Source: Rodentolepis nana
Lineage: Eukaryota > Platyhelminthes > Cestoda > Cyclophyllidea > Hymenolepididae
Direction: 5' to 3'
Assembly (NCBI GenBank): GCA_900617975.1
Contig: UZAE01013650.1
Span: forward strand, 1-20,409
Length of the DNA stretch: 20,409 nt
Below the pieces are notes generated by a model, which was not told where the DNA came from, did no database searches, and worked only from the letters and a program-made list of their open reading frames with translations. Every line of letters starts with the position of its first letter. The stretch's first letter is position 1. This document shows, one piece after another, positions 1 through 8,770 of the stretch. The translations under genes and the position numbers were made by a program.

Positions 1-106
1 ATAAGTTTACCCAGCACGCTTGTAAAGGAGATAGGCCTATAGCTGTCAAAGTTGGTAGGGTCTTTGCCCGTTTTCAGTACTGGTATTTCTATGGCAACTT
101 TCCATT

Positions 107-170
107 GGTTGGGTACGAGACTGGTCTCCTAGATTTTTCGGTTTGGTACAAGACTGGTCTCCCAGATTTT
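107..170. repeat. Tandem duplication, period 33
   Basis: Two imperfect copies of a 33-base unit (107-138 and 140-170) sharing the core AGACTGGTCTCC. It lies inside the reverse transcriptase relic and duplicates 11 codons. Confidence 0.9.
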
Positions 171-233
171 GTTGTAAAGCACATGGTTTCCTTGGCTGTT
201 GGTCCCATTCTAATTAGAAATTCCGGATGAATA

Positions 234-330
234 CCAGGAGACTCTTTGCACTTGAGTTGTTTTATCGCAGCATCATGAATACCGTCTGCCAGGAGACTTC
301 TTACACTTGAGCTGTTTTGTCGCAGCATTA
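234..330. repeat. Tandem duplication, period 55
   Basis: Unit beginning CCAGGAGACT at 234 recurs at 289. Both copies run through a CGCAGCAT end. It lies in the retrotransposon relic. Confidence 0.9.
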
Positions 331-381
331 AGTTCGCAAGGTCTGAACGGTACAGTAAGTACATTATTTGGTGTTGCGTCA

Positions 382-464
382 TCCTTAATTTCACCAAACT
401 GTCTTACTTGTATCTTTACCGTGTCCTCCTTAATTTCACCAAGCTGTCTTACTTGTATCTTTAA
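382..464. repeat. Tandem duplication, period 45
   Basis: Unit TCCTTAATTTCACCAA at 382 recurs at 427, each followed by CTGTCTTACTTGTATCTTTA. It lies in the retrotransposon relic. Confidence 0.9.
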
Positions 465-695
465 ATCTCTTGAAGACTTTGTGACATAATGTTTTTTCTT
501 TGGTTTATGAGAATAGAACCTCGCATATCAGTTAGCTATTTTGGATTCGGTGGTAAGCAGTTTGTTTTTAGACTTATTGGTTCTTTCTTGGGTCTTTCCC
601 TGTTGTTTTTAAGGTTATCCAGGAATTTGAAAGTGCGTTGGCTATCACTTTGATAGCTAATATTTGAGATGAACTTGTCGAAGGAAGTGCATTTG

Positions 696-918
696 GCTTG
701 TAAGATGGCTTGCCTTAGGACAGCTGATTGTTATTGCTTGTAAGATGGCTTGCCTTAGGACAGCTGATTGTCGTTTGCTTGTAAGATGGCTTGCCTTAGG
801 CCAGCTGATTGTCGTCTGCTTGTAAGATGACTTGCCTTAGGACAGCTGATTGTCGTCTCCAGGCTTGTACGTCTTCCAAGGACAGCTGATTGTCGTCTCC
901 AGGCTTGTACGTCTTCCG
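696..918. repeat. Tandem array, 40-41 base period, about 5.5 copies
   Basis: Units starting GCTTGTAAGATGGCTTGCC lie at 696, 736, 777 and 818 (periods 40, 41 and 41). They are followed by two units sharing GACAGCTGATTGTCGTCTCC at 841 and 881 (period 40), each ending GGCTTGTACGTCTTCC. The array mixes two related unit types that share the GACAGCTGATTGT core. It sits between the endonuclease and reverse transcriptase parts of the LINE relic. The 40/41 periods break any coding frame. Confidence 0.95.
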
Positions 919-951
919 TTCTTCCAGTCAGGTGTTGCGAAGGGCGTCCCG

Positions 952-989
952 CTTTCTTTTCAGTTCCTCCTCTTTCCTTTCAGTTCCTC
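952..989. repeat. Tandem duplication, period 20
   Basis: CAGTTCCTC, preceded by a TTTC/CTTT run, occurs at 961 and 981. It is a short local duplication in the LINE relic. Confidence 0.8.
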
Positions 990-1098
990 AAGGTGTTTAG
1001 ACCAAAACACCCGATAGCGTTTAATCTTGCCTCGGGGAATAGTTTTCTTTACACATTTGATCATAATATTTGTGATATCATTGCAAAGTTTGTCAGGC

Positions 1099-1163
1099 GA
1101 AGTTGAGGGGACTTGTGTGAAGTTGAGGATGTTGGTTGAAGTTGAAGGGACTTGTGTGAAGTT
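1099..1163. repeat. Tandem duplication, period 39
   Basis: GAAGTTGAGGGGACTTGTGT at 1099 recurs with one change at 1138. On the minus strand this repeats 13 codons (NFTQVPSTS seen twice) of the LINE linker. Confidence 0.9.
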
Positions 1164-1169
1164 CAATCT

Positions 1170-1242
1170 CTAAAAGGTTTGTGAATCTAGGCCAGTCAGC
1201 CTTCTTACTAAAAGGTTTGTGAATCTAGGCCAGTCAGACTTC
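1170..1242. repeat. Tandem duplication, period 38
   Basis: CTAAAAGGTTTGTGAATCTA at 1170 recurs identically at 1208, extending through GGCCAGTCAG. The 38-base period shifts the frame of the LINE relic. The near-identity of the two units suggests a recent event. Confidence 0.95.
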
Positions 1243-1872
1243 TTGAAGTACCATGTTAGCTTAGTTGGCATTTTCCTTGTCATGCTTTTGCCACCGATGG
1301 TAATACTAGCAATGATTGGTTTGTGACCAGAACCATGATCGTCAATTTTTTTTCGGCGTGTATGCTCGCTGATGTCACTTGAAGCCAAGACTAAGTCAGG
1401 AATTGTTCTGGTTCCACTGTAGTGCAAATTTGTAGCCGGATCCTCACTACTGTATATAAGTTTTAGAGGGTTGCTGTTTTTACTTGTCTTTGATTTCTTT
1501 TCCGGCTTTGTTTCTATCCTTGTAGCCCCATCTGATTTAATGGTCGTTGAAGTCTCCTAATATTACAGTATTTTGTGAGGTGTTCGGAAATTCAAAGTTG
1601 GGACTATTCTGGGGTGGATTCTAGACTGCAAATACCTTGAAGTGGTTTTGACATTTCCAAACATCAAATCTGTTTATTTCATTTGTGTCTTGTGTCGAGC
1701 TTATACTCTTGATCAGATCAAGTTAGAATTCCACTTGCAACTTGGCGGTATTTAGGTAGAAGGTAGAGGGTGTAACTTGGGAATTAGTAGTACTTCAGTT
1801 TTTCATCCGAAATGTTTGCTTGCATAATGGTGAAAATTTCTACATCATAAGTTTGTAGGACTTTCCGTACTT

Positions 1873-2040
1873 GGATCTTTTTGTCCTGCGACATCCCTCC
1901 AGCATTCCACATGGATCTTTTTGTCCTGTGACATCCCTCCAGCATTCCACTCTGTACTTGGACCTTTTTGTCCTGTGACATCCCTCCAGCATTCCACTGG
2001 AGGATCTAGATGACATTCCTTCAGCATTCCACTGGAGGAT
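1873..2040. repeat. Four-copy local repeat around the endonuclease start motif
   Basis: GGATCTTTTTGTCCTG lies at 1873 and 1913, with a variant at 1960. Each is followed by CATCCCTCCAGCATTCCAC, and a fourth CAGCATTCCAC copy lies near 2022. On the minus strand each copy re-encodes the WNAGGM endonuclease start. The last two units are shared with copy B near 18100-18170, so that part predates the segmental duplication. Some units contain the inverted repeat CCTCCAG/CTGGAGG (1983-2003), a potential short hairpin. Confidence 0.9.
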
Positions 2041-2053
2041 CTGAAGACGTTGG

Positions 2054-2135
2054 AATCGCCCTGACGAGGGCGATTTTTCTTATAGCCTTTTTATTTGCCC
2101 TGTCAAGGGCGATTTCTCTTTTAGCCTTGTTTCAA
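2054..2135. repeat. Tandem duplication, period 39, with GC-rich hairpins
   Basis: GCCCTGACGAGGGCGATTT at 2058 recurs as GCCCTGTCAAGGGCGATTT at 2097. The first unit forms a perfect 9-base stem (AATCGCCCT at 2054-2062 with AGGGCGATT at 2067-2075) around a 4-base loop. The same unit occurs several times at 18178-18360. It would lie in the 5' leader of the minus-strand retrotransposon. Confidence 0.9.
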
Positions 2136-2211
2136 GCTAATCATAATAAATCGAAGTCAAATCAAATCAAACGCCGATTGATAGACTTTTTTGCCATACG
2201 AAGATACGTTG

Positions 2212-2253
2212 TCCAGGATGCTCCATGTTGAGGTATGTCTATCATGCGCCCCT
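2212..2253 (+). other. Family-associated upstream sequence element, copy 1
   Basis: Diverged copy of a roughly 40-base sequence (consensus core GGTGCACCACGTGGAGG, then a TAAGTCTATCGCAC-like tail). It is also found at 8731-8770 (+), 16131-16172 (minus) and 18445-18487 (+). Here the core reads GATGCTCCATGTTGAGG followed by a GTATGT that could act as a splice donor. It lies about 1.2 kb upstream of paralogue 1 in the same orientation. Its function is unknown. Confidence 0.5.
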
Positions 2254-3380
2254 GTCTATGTGCAGTTCGAATTTTTACTAATTTAACAGCTCATTTGTTT
2301 TGTATTAAATTTATTTTGTTTCATCACTGTTGTCATTTAGCTGTGCATAAAAATACATGAGGGTATCTTTCGATAATTATTTAACTTTAAGGTGAAAAAG
2401 ACATTTGATTAAAACTTGCCCCAGATGAACACAAATTGACAGCCTAATATTAGCATAGAAGAAGCAGAGTATCGATGGGCTCGAATCGATAATAGATGCC
2501 ATTTGACCTTGACGCGCTTCCTCTGTGCTTCGTTAGTTCTGTGAGTCTAATCAATGAAGGAAGAATCTGTCACGGCGATTTCTGAACAAACAACAAGGTG
2601 AATTAATGCAGCAATCTACAACTGAAGGTCACAATAATAAACATCATTTTAATTATTCCATATAATTTTAACAATTACTTTTTTCTGCTAAATGTTTTCG
2701 TTAGAATATACATTTTAATTATTACATCAGTTACTAAAGAAAGTGGACTTTACAGGCCTAATCAGTTTAGAACATTAAGCGTTTCCATAAAATTGATTGT
2801 CACCATGGATATAAACAAGAAGGAAAACAGATTTATCGCCGCCTGTTATAGATGATGGGCAGACATTAGATATGTCAACATCTCATCAATGTTTTGGAGT
2901 TTGCTTTTAACTTAATATCACTCTCGGTTATATCTGGAATCTGACTAGATTACGATTCCAGACCATTTTCATTGGATTGAAAAGAAAACAAAGTCGTGCT
3001 ACATCAATCATATCAATTTGGTTAAGGAAGCTGAACTAAAATTTAAATGTTGGAATAACATTTGGTTATGAGAACTGAAATAAATTGTAAATTTTGGAAT
3101 AAAATTTTCGATTGTTTCCACCAGTAAATTGTTCCTAAGCACTAAGCTTTTTTTCTAAATTAAGCAAAATAACTTTGCAAAGCATAAATTTTAATCAAAT
3201 TCTAACGGAATTGAATTATATTTGTTGACGAAATGTTAAGATTTGAAATAATTTTCTTCACTTCTTGAATCAAACTAAGGTAGTTAGCCATTGTGCTTTC
3301 AACCGCCAATAGAAAAGTTAGAATTCGTTTATTTATTGCATCATTAAAGGAACGGACCTATGGTATGGAAAGAATCGGTA
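2254..3380. other. Gene-free upstream region of paralogue 1
   Basis: AT-rich DNA with no supported coding sequence. It is collinear in patches with 18490-19215 upstream of paralogue 3, for example near 2575-2625, 2787-2855 and 2974-3010. It is therefore part of the duplicated block and may contain regulatory DNA, but no site can be named. Confidence 0.6.
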
Positions 3381-3382
3381 CT

Positions 3383-3389
3383 TATAAAA
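3383..3389 (+). promoter_or_regulatory. TATA-like box upstream of paralogue 1
   Basis: TATAAAA lies 38 bases before the ATG at 3421. Paralogue 2 has a TATATA at nearly the same distance from its ATG, which supports a core promoter with a very short 5' leader. The motif is common in DNA this AT-rich, so the call is tentative. Confidence 0.35.
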
Positions 3390-3420
3390 CCAAGATAAAT
3401 TTTGAAGCACTAAATGAACA

Positions 3421-4902
3421 ATGATGCTTAGTCTTTTTTATTTTACTTTGTTGCACATAAATATCTTTTTAGGAAAGAAGGTTTCCGAATCGCCAGACTT
3501 ACTATGTTCAAGAATCGTTACAAAACCAAGTGGCAAAACAGATCCTTTAATATTTTATGTTGGATATTTTCGAGTAAAAATGTTTATTTCTATAGGATCT
3601 AAATGTTTTTTTCTCGTTTGCAGTACATTTTAGCAGATCAGATATTCATTTCGATTCGAAATCGTGCTTGCATCATGGGAAGCATAGTGATTGGGATGCC
3701 TTGCAAGGTCGAATCTGGTAGATATTTTTATTTTACACTCGAAAGCTCTAATCATTTGCCTTTCTTAGGTTATGTCAATATTACATTCTATAACGCTACG
3801 GAATTCGAAACACTGTCGCTGGAAGCGAGCGTTATTGTACAGTGACATTTGCTCCAAAATGTGAATTCAAACCTGCTGCATTAGGTTAGAAAGCACTTAA
3901 TTTATCGCTTTTTCCGAAAGATAAATAGCGCTATTTTCATTAAAACTTAAAAGCGTATTTTTTATCTATTTTAGGTGAACTAATGCCAGAAACTTCGTTT
4001 CCGTTTGCAAGATATGAATTAGGAAACAGTGCTGTCAATATTAGCTTTTCTGTGAAAGGATCGAGTGCCAACTCAGATGTGAGTATATTTTGATATAAGA
4101 AAAAACATTCATTTTATTCTAACCATGATAACATCAATGTACGAGTAGGTTTTATTAGCACTCAATTTAGCTTCATATAAATTAATAATAAATTTTAACT
4201 TTAAATAACTAATATTGAATCGATTCAAGGTCAGTTTGTACCAGGAGAGCGAATTGAAATGTACTTGGCATGGAGTGATTTTGGGCATATATGGAGAGCC
4301 TAAAAATTGCGGTAATAATTGTGGAATTACAATGAAAGTTAGATTTATGCAATATGAGTCCATTATTTCTTGAACCCACAGAGAACCTAACCGTTAACAC
4401 GGAAAGGGATCAACTTGAATACAATTATGTGTATGAACGAGATGGAGAAGAAAACAGTACCAACTTTTTAATTGAAGGTGAATGGTCAAAAATAGGGGTT
4501 TCTATCTACTGGATGAGGAAAGGTATTGTCGCATTTGAACACATCATTCATTTCATTATTATTGTTTTCAAGCTAAAAGATGTCTGAATGTTTTAGGCCC
4601 GTCCGTTGATATAGTAGAATGCCAAAGTGAGTTACCATTTTCATAAAAATAATGTTCCATATTATATGACAATTATATACCTTTGATTTAAAATAGAATA
4701 TGCTTTAACTTCTACGACAACAGGTAAGTTGCTCAAAAAATTGTAATTTTAAGGATATTAAATACCGTTTTTTCAATAATATTTCAAGCATTCCAAATTA
4801 AATTATAAATCGGAAAATTTCGCTAATTATAGAATTCTTGGTTAACCACTGCAATTTTGACATTTTCAGAGAGCGTCATTATTTCCTCAACAACAAGTGG
4901 TG
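3421..4902 (+). pseudogene. Paralogue 1: Ig-like/Alr-like extracellular protein gene with frameshift
   Basis: Nine exons are supported by matching to paralogue 2: 3421-3529 (signal peptide MMLSLFYFTLLHINIF), 3634-3717, 3769-3884, 3975-4078, 4230-4311, 4382-4522, 4597-4626, 4697-4723 and 4870-4902. Splice sites are GT-AG and phases are 1 except phase 0 between exons 4 and 5. Cysteines lie in LLCSRI, RACIMG, MPCKVE, RYCTVTF, PKCEFK, LKCTWHG, KNCG and VECQ. N-glycosylation sequons include NITF, NISF and NLTV. Exons 8 and 9 encode a Ser/Thr-rich stalk. Exon 3 is 116 bases where the paralogue has 120. The frame switches between FETLS and AGSERYC, and the unshifted frame hits TGA at 3843-3845. The copy is therefore broken unless the shift is a sequencing error. 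Exon 1 may instead end at 3532 with a GC donor, as the paralogue alignment would place it. No transmembrane or cytoplasmic exon was found downstream. The Ig-like label is inference from the YxC/CxW pattern and beta-strand-like repeats. Confidence 0.72.
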
Positions 4903-7123
4903 GTAAGGCTCTATTCGTATCACTCCTGACATGCGTATTTGGCAACTTTCTATGAAATTACTCTGACTTTAGAAAATGATATTTGCTGTCCTTATAAGTT
5001 TATTATTATTATTAAATGAGTACTACGCACAAGTTGAAAATCGTAGTTAGACTTATGAAATTTTAAATGGTATTTATTGATTAGTTACTTCACATATTTA
5101 AAAAGTAATCGATGATGCAATTCAAATAAATTTAATTTACACTCCTTCAAAACTATGCTAACTTCCAATTATTTATTAATGTTCAAAGCAGCAGGCACAA
5201 CTAGATGCATATTTACAAGCAAGTTACTCGTTTTGCAGTCACTTTAAATTACTCATTGCCTATTTTTAAATTACTCACTGCACTTTTGCATTCTTTGTAT
5301 TATTCAGCTCTTCTTGGATTTATACAATTGATTCTCAAATAATGACAATAATCAGGAAGACCATTTTGAAATTGGCAAACTGATGACAACAAACTTTCAA
5401 ACAAATCGTTTTTATATTTTTAATGACGCTTTATTGCCTGCCCAAAACGTAATCTTTGCGCAGAATTGACTCAAAAATCATTATCACAAACCATTTATTT
5501 AATCCAATTTTCATATTTTTATGTTTAATTTGCCCATATGTCTTGAGTATTGATACATAAAAGTTATCAAATTTACGAGGTTAATAGCAAAACCATCGTA
5601 ACTACAGTAATGAAATATTTTGATTGTGAGTTAACTTAGCGGATTGACTAACTCAGAAATCTCTGGGGTAGATTCTCCCAGAACTTGCTAAGCTATATCT
5701 CAGCTATAGAAAAAACACGTTTATCTAGTAAACATATTGTGGATAAAGTGTACACGCAGGGAGCTTAATCATTATCAACATGGTAGATTAGTTTAAACAA
5801 ACAGAGGCTACTGATTGGTCACTGACTATACGGTTGCTGCACACAGAGTTTTACGACCACACCTCCCAATCCTGACGTGTATGCATGTGATGACAAGTCC
5901 CACTCAGCTCCAAAATTTGTCAGTGATGATCTTGAATAGAAATGATAGCGAGATGAACAAAAATTGTGTTTTATAAATTGCCCAAGTGTCAAAATCTGTG
6001 TTTATGTGTTTGGTTATTTGAAGTGGAATCACAATTAATGAAATCCATTGTGCCACAGCATTCTAGATATGGTCAGATTCCCATGAAATATAACTCAGGT
6101 TTTATGTGCTCGTCTTTCATCAGAGAATTGCAAATTGAGAAAGCTAATTCTAAATTTACACAAAGATATGATATTCTGTGACTCCAAATTCTTACATCAG
6201 CACCGATAACATCGATAAATGCTGTTCGCATTTATTATAATTGTCCGCACATGTACAAAGACGGTCATATACCTTCAGGTATTTTGCTCTACATATGTCC
6301 TAAACTCATTCGGCCTAAATTTTCTACCCCTTTTACGAATATCATATTTGAGTTCCTCTTGAATCTTAGCGTCCACTCCAATCTTCTATAATCCATGCAT
6401 GGAATATGCTATCATAGTATTACTATTTGAAAACTCGCCTTCTATAGAGCACGTCGTCTTCCAAACGATCATTTACCAAAATACAGAATAGTAGAAGATC
6501 GATTCTGCTGGGAAATTCAGTTTTTTTATTATCAGTAAAAATCGTGAAAAAATTGAAATCTTTAATTATGTCGGATGCATTTAATCGTTTTCAACTATTA
6601 TGCTTGAATTGAAAAAAACAATGAAAATAAATTAATATAAGTTTTTTTTTAAATTATGAACATTAATCAATCAATCGAATTTAATGTTACATAACAACCT
6701 GGCCTATAAAAAAGGAATTATATTGTTATATGGAAAGAGACAAATCTTATGATAATGTATTCCATGTGATTCACTAATAGTTCGACAGTGTGTCATTTCT
6801 AGTCTGCTTTGAATCTACTGAAGAATTGACAATTTTTGCAAAATAATCACAAATATCAAAATATATTTGCAAACAAATAACTATCCGTTTTCGGAACACT
6901 GTAGAGTGTTTAGCCTTAAGGTAGTATTCTGGTCTGGGAAAAAAATTTTCGAAAATATTTGCATATTTTCATAGTTTACCTATACTAGAATATGTCTACT
7001 AGAGGACTTTTCAAATTTCAAATTAGTTTTGGAGATATAAGTATTTTATTGCAACTAATCGAACAAAAGACATATTTGGTTCACCGATGACCTGAATCTA
7101 TATTGCTTAGTAAGCCATTTTGT

Positions 7124-7124
<1 letters not shown>
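4903..7124. other. Region without a supported gene
   Basis: AT-rich DNA with no convincing exons. Any remaining 3' exons of paralogue 1 (membrane anchor, tail) should lie here. The only candidate seen, an acceptor near 5306 followed by a short hydrophobic stretch (LLGFIQLIL) ending at a stop, is too weak to call. The 71-codon open frame at 5966-6181 has no recognisable features. Confidence 0.5.

Positions 7125-7166
<42 letters not shown>
7125..7166. repeat. TA dinucleotide microsatellite
   Basis: About 18-20 uninterrupted TA units. It is responsible for the low-complexity IYIYIY run in a minus-strand open frame across it, which is not a gene. Confidence 0.97.
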
Positions 7167-7169
<3 letters not shown>

Positions 7170-7535
7170 TTTTTCAAAACAAGAAAGCAAACAGATTTAT
7201 TGTGATTGACAAGTTCAGCCAACCATTCAAAACCAGAAGATCGGACTCCTTGACCCCTTATCCATCTAAGGCGAACGCAGGACTCTTTTGCACAAATTTG
7301 TAAAGGAGAGTTTTTCATACAGTAATTGAAAAAAAAGACTTTCATAATTTTGGAAGGGCTCGTCAATCTCCCTAAACTAAAATAAAGCTATTGAGGAAAC
7401 AATCGTTTGACGAGGAACAGGTAGATTTGGTATTGCGAGTTGTCGTGTTGGCGTGCTGTGTAGAGCGACGTGGATCTTAATTTTATGCACACCTTCTGGC
7501 AGAATAAACACGTAATAACTTAGGTTATCGATTGG

Positions 7536-7602
7536 TCGTATAACTGCAAACTTGCTATGATCGTTGATTGGTCGTCATGGCTATGGTCATTTATTGGTTG
7601 AG
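7536..7602. promoter_or_regulatory. Cluster of inverted CCAAT boxes
   Basis: GATTGGTC occurs twice (near 7538 and 7563) and ATTGGTTG lies near 7593, all in one orientation. A single GATTGGTC is also present near 5813. CCAAT boxes are NF-Y sites in animal promoters. No gene start is visible beside the cluster, so it could also be a small decayed repeat. Confidence 0.25.
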
Positions 7603-8527
7603 AACACTCTGCCTTTGTCATATTAATGCTGTGTTCCCTACTGGGGTCATAATGCCTTAACCACACATGGGCTCGTATTTAATGGCTTTTTGTAGTGTAA
7701 GACGATTTATCTCTGTATTTGTGAGTTGAAAAAAATGCTTTGGCTCATAAAACTTGTTCATAATTTGCTAAGTTAGGCAACCGTAACTTTCCAATTTAGT
7801 TTTTTTTGTTTTATGTAATAGAAAAATATTGATTCAATGTGTAAATTGACATTATGACGAGTCATGAGTATGTTGACTCTGGCACAGTATAACCACCTAT
7901 TTCAAGGTCATCAATTAATTGCGCCAAATTCAAATTGAATTGATATTCACTAAAATGAAAAGTGAGGACTCGTTAAAGATAAAACAAATACCTATAATAC
8001 GCCTGTTTCAAACTGATTAGAAATATAGGAGTTTCTATTGGCTAGACAAAATTCAATGAAAAATATGAGCTGAATTTTTCTTGATAATGATAGTTATTTA
8101 GTAGTGAAAGTCAATGGTGTTAAAAATTGAATTAAGCAAAAATCTGGCTATGTAATCTGCCTAAATTTAAAATTACAGAATTCATTGTAAGTTGTAAGTT
8201 TTTCAATTATTTATATCAGATAAAATGTTGAAATATTTTCATTTCTTATTTTTTCTCAAATAGCGTAAATTTTGTTTTTCTTTTTGCGTTTTAATAAAAC
8301 TGGTAGGATAAAACTTTAACCTGAGCGAATTCATGCTTGCATTGACACTGGCATTTATTATTTCAATAATTGAAGTGTAATTTTTAATATTCTGTAGCAC
8401 AATTAACCGCATCAAAGTTATCGTAACAAATCGATCTTTTGTTCAATTATCCACACATTTCTGAAAAACTTAAATGCTTTTAATGAAATATTTCTATTGC
8501 TTTTTAATAATTAATATATCATTTGTT
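7603..8527. other. Region without a supported gene
   Basis: AT-rich sequence. No exon-like segment matching the gene family, no long ORF and no repeat was recognised. Confidence 0.5.
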
Positions 8528-8689
8528 CAGAAAATTACATGAAAAAAGATTTGAAATGGAATATTGTGTTAACAACTTGAGAAGCATCTAGCAAAAACTG
8601 TACTGAACACTGATAACTTCAGATTTGTGCTCAAGTTATTTATATCAAATGGCTGATGTTTTGATATCAATTGTTAGGCCATTAGTCGA

Positions 8690-8750
8690 CCTCAGGTTTC
8701 ACAGAGGGGAAGAAACAACAGTCACATTTCCCGGGGTGCACCACGTGGAG
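8690..8750 (+). other. Possible exon fragment resembling family exon 4
   Basis: In one frame this stretch reads PLVDLRFHRGEETTVTF and ends HHVE immediately before GTAAGT. Exon 4 of paralogue 2 reads FLRFQGGKNSVSIRF and ends DIE at a phase 0 donor. The similarity (LRF, a G, a V/I.F strand, an acidic last residue) is suggestive but short. No clean acceptor keeps this frame open, because the frame after the nearest AG (8677) meets a stop. It could equally be non-coding. Confidence 0.25.
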
Positions 8751-8770
8751 GTAAGTCTATCGCACATTCC
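8731..8770 (+). other. Family-associated upstream sequence element, copy 2
   Basis: GGTGCACCACGTGGAG followed directly by GTAAGTCTATCGCAC. It contains the E-box palindrome CACGTG and a consensus splice donor. It is related to the elements at 2212, 16131 (inverted) and 18445. No intact plus-strand gene was found downstream. Confidence 0.5.

Larger units (their letters stand above)
1..400 (-). pseudogene. Reverse transcriptase N-terminal fragment of LINE copy A
   Basis: On the minus strand, 1-115 translates with the typical start of a LINE reverse transcriptase: PNQWKVAIEIPVLKTGKDP followed closely by SYRPISFTSVLGKL. In this family these residues precede the catalytic palm. The catalytic YxDD box lies outside the window to the left. 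Upstream on the same strand the reading frame is interrupted by local duplications at 107-170 and 234-330. A 102-codon ORF at 89-397 on this strand is a chance open stretch across these duplications and not the true RT frame. Confidence 0.85.
1170..2050 (-). pseudogene. Endonuclease (EEP/APE-like) relic of LINE copy A
   Basis: Apurinic-like endonuclease domain that nicks target DNA for target-primed reverse transcription. Visible on the minus strand: the WNAGGM start motif near 2020-2040 (and repeated at 1880-1990), the TIMQAN block near 1815-1840, GDFNDH followed by a stop and RWG near 1530-1553, and the C-terminal segment SSDISEHTR then GSGHKPIIASI at about 1300-1390. Linker residues TKLTWYFKKSDWPRF follow at about 1220-1270. 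In-frame stops and the 38-base duplication at 1170-1240 disable it. The same domain is better preserved in copy B at 17600-18175. Confidence 0.85.
1..2135 (-). mobile_element. Decayed non-LTR retrotransposon, copy A
   Basis: Read on the minus strand, this block carries the order expected of a LINE (Jockey/CR1-like) second ORF: endonuclease start motif near 2040, endonuclease core near 1550, endonuclease end near 1320-1400, linker near 970-1250, and the start of the reverse transcriptase at 1-115. It continues off the left edge. In-frame stops and many 20-55 base tandem duplications show that it is dead. The 5' side of the element probably reaches about 2135, where similarity to copy B continues into flanking DNA, so the exact end is uncertain. 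The family assignment to Jockey/CR1-like rests on motif recognition only. Confidence 0.85.
1318..4902 (+). repeat. Segmental duplication, copy A (partner 17617-20387)
   Basis: Collinear matches to 17617-20387 include GGTTTGTGACCA (1318 and 17617), the hairpin-rich block (1977-2095 and about 18100-18215), CCATAAAATTGATTGTCACC (near 2787 and 18911), and exons 5 to 9 of the gene. The unit therefore carries part of a LINE, about 1.2 kb of upstream DNA and the gene. The offset falls from about 16.3 kb to 15.2 kb, mainly because copy B lost roughly 1 kb holding exons 1-4. Confidence 0.85.

Noticed and set aside
696..918. CRISPR-like regular repeat
   Set aside because: Units are head to tail with no unique spacers, and the surrounding DNA is eukaryotic. 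It is a plain tandem array.
1784..2231. Minus-strand 60-65 codon ORFs and a plus-strand 73-codon ORF
   Set aside because: They are made of the locally duplicated LINE endonuclease start and leader and do not represent separate genes.
5966..6181. Plus-strand 71-codon ORF
   Set aside because: No motif, signal peptide or splice context, and no similarity to family exons.
7055..7366. Minus-strand 103-codon ORF
   Set aside because: It spans the TA microsatellite (IYIY run) and has no other recognisable feature.
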